Below, in pieces: positions 55,363 to 62,640 of a DNA stretch of 62,640 nt. Position numbers and translations under genes: made by a program. The notes under the pieces are model-generated. The model saw only the letters and a list, made by a program, of their open reading frames with translations. It searched no databases and was not told the DNA's origin. The DNA is taken from assembly GCF_005503145.1 (NCBI RefSeq), contig NZ_SCNV01000050.1, forward strand, positions 1 through 62,640. Reading direction: 5' to 3'. This DNA comes from Burkholderia sp. 4M9327F10 (GTDB lineage: Bacteria; Pseudomonadota; Gammaproteobacteria; Burkholderiales; Burkholderiaceae). Numbering within the stretch: the stretch's first letter is position 1; each line of letters starts with the position of its first letter.

Positions 55363-57777
55363 TCAGAACTTCTGCTGCAGGCGCAGTATCCCCGTCTGCG
55401 AAAGGAAGCCCGGTGCGGCCTGCAGTTCGTAACGAACCGTCAGGCTGAGGTTGTTCGCGCGCAGCAGCGTCACGCCCAGCGAGACATCCGCGAGGTCTGC
55501 CACCGGCGTGGCCCCCACGGTCGTAAATGCAGTCTCGCCCGGGGCCCCCGCAAAGCCCGCCCCCGTCACCTGCCTCGTGTGGTCGTACTCGTGAATCCAC
55601 TGCACCTGCAGATCCGGCACGATCTCGCCGTAGCCCGTCGTGAAGCCCTTCTCCAGCCTCGCACCGAGGCTGCTCTTCACCGAACTCGCGTGGCTTGAAT
55701 CGACCGACAGCGCCGCACCGCTGCCGCCGCTCTCCGTATAGCTGCCCTGGTTCAGGTAGCTGTACGTGAGGCTCGTCAGCGGCGTGAGCGTCGCGCCATA
55801 CAGCGCCAGCGGGTAGCCGGCCTCAGCCCGCGCCACGTACTGCTGGCCGCTGAAGTGGCCGTCGGCCGTACCCGAGAATCCCTGCATGCTGACCACGCGG
55901 GTCGTGTCGTACTGCTGCTGCACCACCGCGCCCGAGAGGTTCACGTACCACGGGCTGCCCGTGTAGCTTGCGTAGCCGATCAGGCCATAGGCGTTCACGC
56001 GAGTCGTGTCGCCGGCGGTATCGCCCGTGCTGTTGATCGCGGTATTGCTGTAGCTGAACACGCCACCGGCACGCCAGCGGTCGTTGATCGCCCGGTCCAC
56101 GCCGAGCAGCAGGCCGCCGTAGTTCGCGCTGTAGCCATCCACCTCATCGCGCTCGTCCTGGCTCGCATGGCCGCCGTACGCCTGGCCCCACACGTTCCAC
56201 TGGGGCGCCACTTCGCCGGTTGCCACACCGGTTTCGCCGCTTGCCTGTGCGAGGCGCAGAGAGTCGACGTGCGAGGACACCACGTTCAGCGCATCGAAGG
56301 TTGGCGCGACCGCGGCTTGGCTGATTTCACCCGAGATCGGGTTCAGTGTATTACCGCCGCGATTGGCCGGGCCACTGCCGCCTTCATCGAGAGACAGCGA
56401 CGCATCGTATAAATTCAGCAGCCCGGCATTGCTGATCCCCGTGTAGCGGGACAAACCCAGCAATGCCGAATAGGCGTTCGGCTCGGTCGCCGGAATCGAG
56501 AATGCCGGTGTGGGTGTTGGCGTCGGTGTTGGCGTGGGCGTCGGTGTGGGTGTGGGTGTGGGTGTTGGTGTCGGCGTCGGTGTGGGTGTCGGCGTCGATA
56601 CGATGGTTGCGCTCACCACGTCCAGCACCAGATCGCTGTTGCTGCCGTTCGCCACGACCGAGCCGGTTACGGTTGAGTTATAACCGGCAATCGAATAGTG
56701 TAAGCCGTTGGGATTGTAGGTCGCCGCACCCGCGGTATCGACGATCACATAACGCTGTCCCGCAGCGAATCCATAGCCGTTCGACGTCAGGCTCACCGAT
56801 GAGCCCGATGCAATCGTCGAGTTGCCCGTTACAACAAGCCGGCCATAGCCGCTGTCCGACCCGATCGAGCCTTGCGTGACGGCGCCGCTGGAAACGCCGA
56901 TCTGCAGCGTCGCGTTCGCCCCCTGGTTGTAATTGCCGCTTATCGTAATCGGCCGGTTGACCTGCAGCACCGCGCTGCCCATGTTGTTCACCGCGTTGCT
57001 GCCGACGTTGATATTGTCGTTGAGCAGCACGTTGCCAGTACCGAACGCGACGTTCGAGAGCGTGTTGGTGATTGAGCCGATCGTATTGCCGTAACCGGTC
57101 AGGGTGCCGAATATCGTACCCGTACCGCCGTCGAGGTTCAGGTCCTGGCTCGACAGGTTCTTGATATTGCCTTCGATGGTGCCGGAGTTTGTGATCGTTC
57201 CAAGCGAAGCGGAGGAGGCGTTATAAAGCGCGTAATCCTGGCCGCTGATGATGCCACTGTTGTTTAGCGTGCCTATCGTGCCGCCGGCGGGATTATAAAT
57301 GCCTGTCTGCGTGCCGCTGATGACGCCGCTGTTGGTGAGCGTACCTATCGTGCCGAGTTCACCGCCGTTCGCGGTATTCCAGATGCCACGATTGCCTGTG
57401 ATCGTGCCGCCACTATTATTCGAAAGCGTGGTGATTAATCCGCCGTTGAGAAGACCGGCGCTGGGGCCCCTGATGTCCCCCCCGTTGTTGATCAGGGCGC
57501 CGATGCTGCCCAGGTTGTTGATCCCGTTGTTGTTGCTGGAGACGATGGTGCCGCTGTTCGTTAGCGTACCGACAGTGCTAGAGCTGACTATACCGTCGGA
57601 CTGCCCAGAAATGGTCGAGGTGACGGTCAGATTGCCCGTATTCCAAGAGTAGGTCTCGTTGTAGGGCGTGCTGATAACTGTCTGGGCCGCCGTCTTCTGG
57701 GACATGACCGCAATGGCCCCTGCCAATGCAAGTGACAAGACGTTTAATTTCAGCGGATTGTTCTTGCTAAGCGTCAT
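55363..57777 (-). CDS. Autotransporter with Thr-Pro linker
   Basis: A type V secreted protein of 804 residues: signal peptide (to about AAQT, residue 32), a beta-helical passenger of repeated TLTNSGTI/NNSGIISG-type rungs (about 40-210), a 15-copy Thr-Pro linker (395-424), then a pertactin-like helix and 12-strand barrel (about 515-804) with VWGQAYGGHASQDER and a terminal Phe (LRLQQKF). Autotransporters of this layout act as adhesins or surface proteins; the role here is unknown. Confidence 0.92.
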   Translation of the reverse strand: MTLSKNNPLKLNVLSLALAGAIAVMSQKTAAQTVISTPYNETYSWNTGNLTVTSTISGQSDGIVSSSTVGTLTNSGTIVSSNNNGINNLGSIGALINNGGDIRGPSAGLLNGGLITTLSNNSGGTITGNRGIWNTANGGELGTIGTLTNSGVISGTQTGIYNPAGGTIGTLNNSGIISGQDYALYNASSASLGTITNSGTIEGNIKNLSSQDLNLDGGTGTIFGTLTGYGNTIGSITNTLSNVAFGTGNVLLNDNINVGSNAVNNMGSAVLQVNRPITISGNYNQGANATLQIGVSSGAVTQGSIGSDSGYGRLVVTGNSTIASGSSVSLTSNGYGFAAGQRYVIVDTAGAATYNPNGLHYSIAGYNSTVTGSVVANGSNSDLVLDVVSATIVSTPTPTPTPTPTPTPTPTPTPTPTPTPTPTPAFSIPATEPNAYSALLGLSRYTGISNAGLLNLYDASLSLDEGGSGPANRGGNTLNPISGEISQAAVAPTFDALNVVSSHVDSLRLAQASGETGVATGEVAPQWNVWGQAYGGHASQDERDEVDGYSANYGGLLLGVDRAINDRWRAGGVFSYSNTAINSTGDTAGDTTRVNAYGLIGYASYTGSPWYVNLSGAVVQQQYDTTRVVSMQGFSGTADGHFSGQQYVARAEAGYPLALYGATLTPLTSLTYSYLNQGSYTESGGSGAALSVDSSHASSVKSSLGARLEKGFTTGYGEIVPDLQVQWIHEYDHTRQVTGAGFAGAPGETAFTTVGATPVADLADVSLGVTLLRANNLSLTVRYELQAAPGFLSQTGILRLQQKF
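56506..56595 (-). repeat. 15-copy Thr-Pro coding repeat in autotransporter
   Basis: 90 bases encoding (Thr-Pro)15 as degenerate ACN-CCN hexamers. Many identical neighbouring units make slippage in steps of six bases likely, which keeps the frame. Confidence 0.9.
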
Positions 57778-58076
57778 GCCTCATACCCCGTTCCGATCGA
57801 TTGCGGCGTTAACTTCTTCTTATGGCTGTAGTATCGGCAGCTCGAAAGCCGGTCATTATTGTAGGAGAAGAAATGCGAAAGGAATATTTAAATATGCCTG
57901 CGCAGCTTTTTATTCGGTTAATTCGAGCTTTCAATATCCTGAATCGAGATTGAGATTTCGTAAGTTTTAACTTGCGAAAGACGGCTATCGCGACCGCAAG
58001 GACCGTTACTAATGGTGTCTTGCGGACAACGCAACGCAATCAATGCGCCTGATCGGTCAAGCGCACCTCAGAGCGT
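57778..58076. other. AT-rich intergenic region upstream of autotransporter
   Basis: About 300 bases, markedly AT-richer than the surroundings, with no gene. It holds an imperfect 22-base inverted repeat (57957-57978, TTCGTAAGTT/AACTTGCGAA). It should contain the autotransporter promoter. AT-richness makes it a plausible H-NS target. Confidence 0.55.
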
Positions 58077-59639
58077 TCACGCAACGCGCTGCGGCAGCGT
58101 AAACACCGCGATAGCTGCTTCGAGTTGTCCGGTCTGCGCTTTCAGCACGTCGGCGGACGCGCTGGCCTGTTCCACCAGTGCCGCGTTTTGCTGCGTGGTC
58201 TGATCCATGCTGGCGACAGCGATATTCACCTGCTCGATGCCCGAACTCTGTTCGATCGAGGCGGCACTGATTTCACCCATGATGTCCGTCACGCGCCGCA
58301 CGGCTTGCACGACCTCCTGCATGGTCGCACCCGCGCGGTCGACAAACTGCGAGCCGCCCGCGATCTGCGCCGCCGACTCCTCGATCAAGGCCTTGATTTC
58401 CTTCGCCGCGGCCGCGCTGCGTTGTGCCAGATTGCGGACCTCACCCGCCACGACCGCAAAACCGCGTCCTTCCTCGCCGGCGCGCGCAGCTTCGACCGCC
58501 GCGTTCAGCGCAAGGATATTGGTCTGAAACGCGATGCCTTCGATCACCCCGATGATGTCGCCAATCCGATGAGAGGACTGCGAAATACCTTGCATCGTGT
58601 CCACTACCTTGCCGACCACTTCGCCGCCGCGCACCGCCGTCTCCGATGCGTTGTGGGCCAACTGGCTGGCCTGCTTGGCGTTGTCGGCGTTCTGCTTCAC
58701 GGTCGCCGTGATCTGCTCCATGCTGGAGGCCGTTTCGCCCAGCGCCGTGGCCTGCTGTTCGGTGCGGCGGGACAGGTCGGCATTGCCGGCGGCAATCTCG
58801 CTCGACACCGTGGAAATCAGCGTCGCACCGCTGCGGATCTGCGTGATCGCTTCCGCGAGACGCAGTTGCATGCGCTGCATGGCCGCGAGCAGGCTGTGCG
58901 TATCGCCACTGCGCGTCAGGACGACGACGTCGAGTTCGCCATCGGCGATGCGGCCGGCAATCTGCGCGGCATAAGCCGGTTCGCCGCCGAGTTGGCGCAA
59001 GATGCTGCGGGCAATCAGGCCGATCACGATCGACACCGCACTGCACAGGAACAGCGCGGCGACGACATACTGTAAGAGCGTGGTATAAAACGCGGCGTCG
59101 ATGTCATCGGTGAATACGCCGGTGACGATGGTCCAGTCCCACGGCTTGAACAGGCGCACGTAGTTGATCTTCGGCGCCATCTTGTTCGTCACGGGTTTCA
59201 TGAACTGCAGATGGATAAAGCCTTCGCCGTCGCGCTCCGCGAGATCGATGCCTTCCTGGAACACGAGGTGGCCCGTCGGGTCCTTGAATCCGCTCATGTC
59301 TTTGCCTTCCAGGTCGGCACGCACGCCATGCATCAACACTTTCGCATGCGCGTCCTCGATCACCAGATAGCCGCCTGCGCCGTCGTAGTGCATCACCCGG
59401 AGATCGGCCAGCGCGTTGCGCTGCGCGTCGGCGAGCGGCATGGTGCCGGCCGCCACGAGACCGTTATAGCGGTCCAGCACGCCGTTGGCCACGCTCACCA
59501 CACTTTTCAGTTCGGCCTCGCGACCGGCGATCATGGTGTCGCGCGCCTTGAAGGCGCCCCAGAGTCCGATCGCCAGAATGCCCAGGCACATGACAGCGAG
59601 CGCCAGCCATAGCCGCACGTTGAGCCGAAACCGTTCCAT
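58077..59639 (-). CDS. Methyl-accepting chemotaxis protein with Cache domain
   Basis: A 520-residue chemoreceptor: segment 1 (about 10-30), a single-Cache (sCache_2) periplasmic domain with VMHYDGAGGYLVIEDAHAKV and FKPWDWTIVTGVF, segment 2 (about 190-212), HAMP and a signalling hairpin with the standard EGIAFQTNILALNAAVEAAR tip. It has no CheR-tether tail, unlike the receptor at 9793-11652. A sigma-28-like promoter lies upstream. Confidence 0.94.
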   Translation of the reverse strand: MERFRLNVRLWLALAVMCLGILAIGLWGAFKARDTMIAGREAELKSVVSVANGVLDRYNGLVAAGTMPLADAQRNALADLRVMHYDGAGGYLVIEDAHAKVLMHGVRADLEGKDMSGFKDPTGHLVFQEGIDLAERDGEGFIHLQFMKPVTNKMAPKINYVRLFKPWDWTIVTGVFTDDIDAAFYTTLLQYVVAALFLCSAVSIVIGLIARSILRQLGGEPAYAAQIAGRIADGELDVVVLTRSGDTHSLLAAMQRMQLRLAEAITQIRSGATLISTVSSEIAAGNADLSRRTEQQATALGETASSMEQITATVKQNADNAKQASQLAHNASETAVRGGEVVGKVVDTMQGISQSSHRIGDIIGVIEGIAFQTNILALNAAVEAARAGEEGRGFAVVAGEVRNLAQRSAAAAKEIKALIEESAAQIAGGSQFVDRAGATMQEVVQAVRRVTDIMGEISAASIEQSSGIEQVNIAVASMDQTTQQNAALVEQASASADVLKAQTGQLEAAIAVFTLPQRVA

Positions 59640-60018
59640 CTGCGTCCCCTTTTTAGATTGACGAGCGTCTGCACGGTCTGTGCGTGCAGGCTGGTTGTGT
59701 CTATCAAGGAAATTAACGGCAGGGGATGGGGAAAACTTCAGTTTGCAGGGCTGGGTGGTTCGGCATGCTGCAAGCGGGCTGCTATACAGGGATTCCGTGT
59801 GTCAACAGGAAATCTCGTCAGATAACGGCAACGTTTCCTTGAGGACGCAACACTGGCCCATCGGCTAAACAGTCACCGATTTCAGCATTCGCGAATTGTG
59901 CCGCGAGCGCACATATTAATTCCCCCCGGGAATTAATACTATGACAAATTAACTTATTATCATTGATTCAGACATCACCCACAATCCAGCTGTCTCCACA
60001 TATTGAAGGACTGGTGTC
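59640..60018. other. Intergenic region between chemoreceptor and SDR gene
   Basis: About 380 bases, no credible gene. It holds the predicted sigma-28 promoter at 59713-59740, and becomes AT-rich at 59900-59960, where the accessory region seems to begin. Confidence 0.55.
59713..59740 (-). promoter_or_regulatory. Predicted sigma-28 (FliA) promoter of Cache chemoreceptor
   Basis: On the minus strand TGAAGTTT, 12 bases, GCCGTTAA: 7/8 and 7/8 matches to the sigma-28 consensus, with a spacer one base longer than ideal. The -10 ends 73 bases before the ATG at 59639. Confidence 0.7.
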
Positions 60019-60936
60019 ATGAATATCGATCTCACTGGCCGCAAGGCCGTCGTTACCGGGTCAACGGCGGGTATCGGCCGAGCCATTGCTGAAGGGTTGG
60101 GGCGCGCAGGCGCCGCGGTCGTCATCAACGGCCGCACAGAGAAGCGCGTCTCTACGGCGCTTCGGGAGCTTCGAGAACTCTTGCCAAAGACCAAATTTAC
60201 CGGCGTCATCGCAGATCTTGCGACCCCGGAAGGCGCGGCGGAGTTGTTCGCTCAGGCGCCGGATGCGGACATTCTCGTCAACAATGTGGGTACTGGGCGT
60301 CCGAAGTCCTTCTTCGAAATTGAGGACAGCGAGTGGATCGATCTCTTCGAACTTAACGTCATGAGCGGCATTCGCGCCTCCCGCCACTATGTGCCGAACA
60401 TGACGAAGCGCGGGTGGGGGCGCGTCGTCTTCATCAGCAGCGAGTCCGCGCTTGCGATCCCTAAGGACATGATCGACTACGCCACGACCAAGACCGCTCA
60501 GCTCGCCATTGCGAGGGGCTTGGCCGAGGTGGTCGGCGGAACGGGTGTCACCGTCAATTCGGTTCCCATTCAGTTCGCGAACGACAACGGCGACCGTCAG
60601 TCCTGGCGTGGGCTCCCCAATGCCTCGGATTGCTCCTTGTCGCTCGACGCCTTTGGGGCATCTCAATGCTTTTTTGCCAACCCGCGCACGCGCGAGTCCG
60701 GCGGCGGTACACTCAAACAACAACTCGCGTTCGAACTCGGCGACCACAGACAGCACCGACGTGGTCACCTTTCCGGCCGCGCTCGCGAGGTCTGCTCCGC
60801 CCAACGCGAGGCAATGAACGTGGACGCCCATTGTCGTCCGTTCGTCGACGGTCGCACGCACATCAATCGCGTTGAGGCCGTGCCCGTCAAGTTTCGTGAC
60901 GACCAGCACATCGCCAGTTTCCAGTCGCTTGAGTAG
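60019..60936 (+). pseudogene. Broken SDR oxidoreductase fused to unrelated tail
   Basis: Residues 1-183 (to about 60567) are a good short-chain dehydrogenase: VVTGSTAGIGRAIAEGLG, ILVNNVGTG, VVFISSESA and active-site Tyr154/Lys158 (DYATTKTA), up to VTVNSVP. The family then needs about 80 more residues, but the remaining 122 codons are low-quality sequence antisense to a resolvase remnant. The gene seems broken by an insertion or rearrangement. Start ATG 60019. Confidence 0.8.
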
Positions 60937-60996
60937 CTTCCAAAAGCCGGCTCGCTGCCCCGCCGCAACGGAGATGGACACGCACTCCGACACCAC
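60646..60996 (-). pseudogene. Serine recombinase/resolvase remnant
   Basis: Minus-strand codons read FWKLLKRLETGDVLVVTKLD ... NAIDVRATVDERTTMGVHVHCLALGGADL ... VVAEFERELLFECTAAGLARAR, clear C-half sequence of the Tn3-resolvase/DNA-invertase catalytic domain. The N-terminal part with the catalytic Ser is missing and typical residues are changed (GHGLN for RLGRN). A relic of a mobile element. Confidence 0.82.
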
Positions 60997-61317
60997 ATGG
61001 CGCGGCTCGACGCTGAACCCTGCCTAACGGATTTCGTGAGGTTAGCTCACAGTCGTCCGTTTGACGGTCGAGACCCGGCGGTAGCAAAAGACTCGGCTCA
61101 GTTTCGCACCTCCGCACTCAAGAAAGATGGCAGAAGATTAACCAGGCGGTGCAGTGCGTCAAGCAGGTATTGGGCAAGTCACTAACCCCCTTTTCGTACG
61201 AGTCGAGATTTTTTGGCTTGCGCCGTTCACTGGATACATCGGGGACTCAAGATTGCGGGACGGTGGCCGTTATAGCGCTCGGGAAGTATTTGTCCGAATA
61301 AATAAATAAAGAAGAAC
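60997..61317. other. Junction region without intact gene
   Basis: About 320 bases between the resolvase remnant and the last gene. Only short, non-convincing frames. It may contain further mobile-element debris; I find no clear terminal repeats. Confidence 0.45.
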
Positions 61318-62640
61318 ATGATGAGTGATGAGCAGCAAGTGGTCGACACGCCGCAGAGCGGCACAGCAGCCGTTTCCCCGCAGAGTGCGACGCCCAGCTC
61401 CCAACCAGCGGGCGAAGGTACGCAAAGCGATGTGAAGAAAGAAGGCGACGGGGCGGGAAACGAAAAGAAGAAGGAGGGGAAGAAACTCGAGGACCTCGTG
61501 AGCCTCGCGTGGAAGGGGCTGCTGTTCCTTGGAGGTATCTTCCTGCTGATCTTTTTTGCGGATGTGGGATTCTTTCCCACCCTCAAGCTGACGGATCTAA
61601 CCGCGACGCTAGCGGCTGTATCGCTTACCGGCCTGTTGATGCTGGTTATCTTCGCTGGCTCGTTCGTTGCCCCGGCGCTGATGGCGCACGGCTCATTTGC
61701 GCGGCTCAATAAAACGCCGCTCGTTGTGTGGATGTCGGCTCTCGCGGGGGCCGTGCCTGCATGGACGCTTTGCCTGTGGCTATTCCTGTGGGGTGCCCCA
61801 GGGGTCGCGGGCGGCGGCCTCTGCCTGTCGCTTGCTCTGGTATTCGCCACTATCGCGTATCGGAATTATCTTTCGGAAAAGCGCAAGCTGGCCAGTGTCG
61901 ATGTGGCCGGGAATGACGGTGCGGCGCCGGGCGGCCAGAGCGTCTTGCGCGTAGGCACGAAGCTGGATCAGTTTGGCGGCCCGCTCATGGAAGTGCTGGG
62001 GGTAGCTTCTACGTTCTTCGTTGGGCAACTCATCGCGACGTATTACGGCATCCTCTTGTACCACTCGCCAGCTTCGCGCGATCAAAACCTCTGGCTTGCC
62101 GTGTGGCCGGCTATCTGCTTCGTTGCAAACATCGGCCTGCTGAGTATCCATCGCGCCGATGAAAAACGCTGGTGGAAGGATCTGGGTCTGATGGCAGGAG
62201 CGCTCCTGGTGATCTTCCTCGCGATGACGGGCGCTAGTTCGCAGATTAGCGGCGGCATTGCACGCAGGTTCGCCCTAGGTGGAATACCGGACGCCGTGGT
62301 CACTCTGTCGAAGCAAGGATGCAAGATTGCGGAGGCGTCCAGCTGCGGCGCTATGACGTGTCAGTACGCGACACCGGATGCACTGGGTGTCGTCCGTAAG
62401 GTGAAGATCGTTTCGCGGATTGGCTCGGAAGTCGTGCTTCAACCGGACCAATCGAAGGTTCAGGTGGTGATGAAGAGCACGGAGGTTCTCGGCTGGGCGA
62501 GAGAGGCTCCGCCGTCCAGTCCGCGCGCTGCGTCGGGCGTGGCGGGCAACGATTCGAACCAAGAACGCACTGAGATACTGCACGGCCTCGATTGCAGTGC
62601 CGCCTCCGCCGCGCCAGCAGCCAGCTCCCCCGCCCCCGCG
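61318..62640 (+). CDS. Unrecognised multi-pass membrane protein (3' end cut by window)
   Basis: An open frame of at least 441 codons, running off the window. The N-terminal 55 residues are charged (KKEGDGAGNEKKKEGKK). About six hydrophobic segments follow (for example GLLFLGGIFLLIFFADVGF, LTGLLMLVIFAGSFVAPALM, WTLCLWLFLWG, LGLMAGALLVIFLAM), then a soluble Cys-containing part (CKIAEASSCGAMTCQYA) and a Ser/Ala/Pro-rich tail. I do not recognise a family. Tandem ATG codons at 61318 and 61321 after GAAGAAC; the ribosome site is weak. Confidence 0.75.
   Translation, partial: MMSDEQQVVDTPQSGTAAVSPQSATPSSQPAGEGTQSDVKKEGDGAGNEKKKEGKKLEDLVSLAWKGLLFLGGIFLLIFFADVGFFPTLKLTDLTATLAAVSLTGLLMLVIFAGSFVAPALMAHGSFARLNKTPLVVWMSALAGAVPAWTLCLWLFLWGAPGVAGGGLCLSLALVFATIAYRNYLSEKRKLASVDVAGNDGAAPGGQSVLRVGTKLDQFGGPLMEVLGVASTFFVGQLIATYYGILLYHSPASRDQNLWLAVWPAICFVANIGLLSIHRADEKRWWKDLGLMAGALLVIFLAMTGASSQISGGIARRFALGGIPDAVVTLSKQGCKIAEASSCGAMTCQYATPDALGVVRKVKIVSRIGSEVVLQPDQSKVQVVMKSTEVLGWAREAPPSSPRAASGVAGNDSNQERTEILHGLDCSAASAAPAASSPAPA

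Noticed and set aside
57831..57838. GCCGATAC on the minus strand, close to a sigma-28 -10 box, before the autotransporter
   Set aside because: No -35-like box at 11 or 12 bases spacing, so probably chance.
61186..61260. Possible Tn3-type terminal inverted repeat near the resolvase remnant
   Set aside because: The CCCCC-TTTTCGTACG stretch does not match a known end well and no partner repeat was found on the other side.

Overview
The window reads as chromosomal DNA of a GC-rich betaproteobacterium, most likely Burkholderia or Paraburkholderia. This rests on gene order (flhDC-motAB-cheYAW-tsr-cheRDBYZ-flhBA on one strand), an H-NS relative of the short Burkholderia type, a stand-alone rpsU and a four-gene branched-chain keto-acid dehydrogenase operon. 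Species cannot be fixed from the sequence alone.

Region 1 (1-18144, minus strand) is the flagellar/chemotaxis cluster. Read in transcription order it runs flhD, flhC, motA, motB, a CheY-like regulator, cheA, cheW, a methyl-accepting chemoreceptor ending in a CheR-tethering pentapeptide, cheR, cheD, cheB, cheY, cheZ, a DUF2844/DUF3443 secreted pair, flhB and the start of flhA (cut by the window edge). FlhDC is the master regulator. A sigma-28 type promoter lies before motA, and a 19-bp perfect palindrome lies upstream of flhD.

Region 2 (18.8-27.5 kb) is ordinary housekeeping and accessory metabolism: a GT4 glycosyltransferase, an H-NS protein, aquaporin Z, a secreted histidine phosphatase, a HAD phosphatase, a BadF-type sugar kinase, 3-methyladenine glycosylase I, an unknown 141-residue protein, ribosomal protein S21 and an aldo/keto reductase.

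Region 3 (27.7-44.3 kb) carries flagellin (fliC, with a sigma-28 promoter), the filament cap fliD, a FliT-like chaperone, and then what looks like a flagellin glycosylation locus. The locus has a 1029-residue TPR/GT41 transferase, a GT2-like transferase, a CmcI-type methyltransferase, CDP-glucose synthesis (rfbF, rfbG), a sugar C-methyltransferase, a 3,5-epimerase-like protein, a 555-residue protein of unknown function, a sugar aminotransferase interrupted by one in-frame amber codon, and a NeuD-type acetyltransferase.

Region 4 (44.4-55.2 kb) holds a HAD lipoprotein, the bkdA1-bkdA2-bkdB-lpdV operon, a lipoprotein alpha/beta hydrolase, and an overlapping pair of TPR proteins, one with a GT9-like domain and one with a sulfotransferase domain. 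Region 5 (55.3-59.7 kb) has an autotransporter with a 15-copy Thr-Pro linker, directly upstream of the TPR pair on the same strand, and a Cache-domain chemoreceptor with its own sigma-28-like promoter. Region 6 (59.9-62.6 kb) looks like a rearranged junction: an SDR gene broken after its active site, a resolvase remnant on the opposite strand, and an unrecognised multi-pass membrane protein running off the window.
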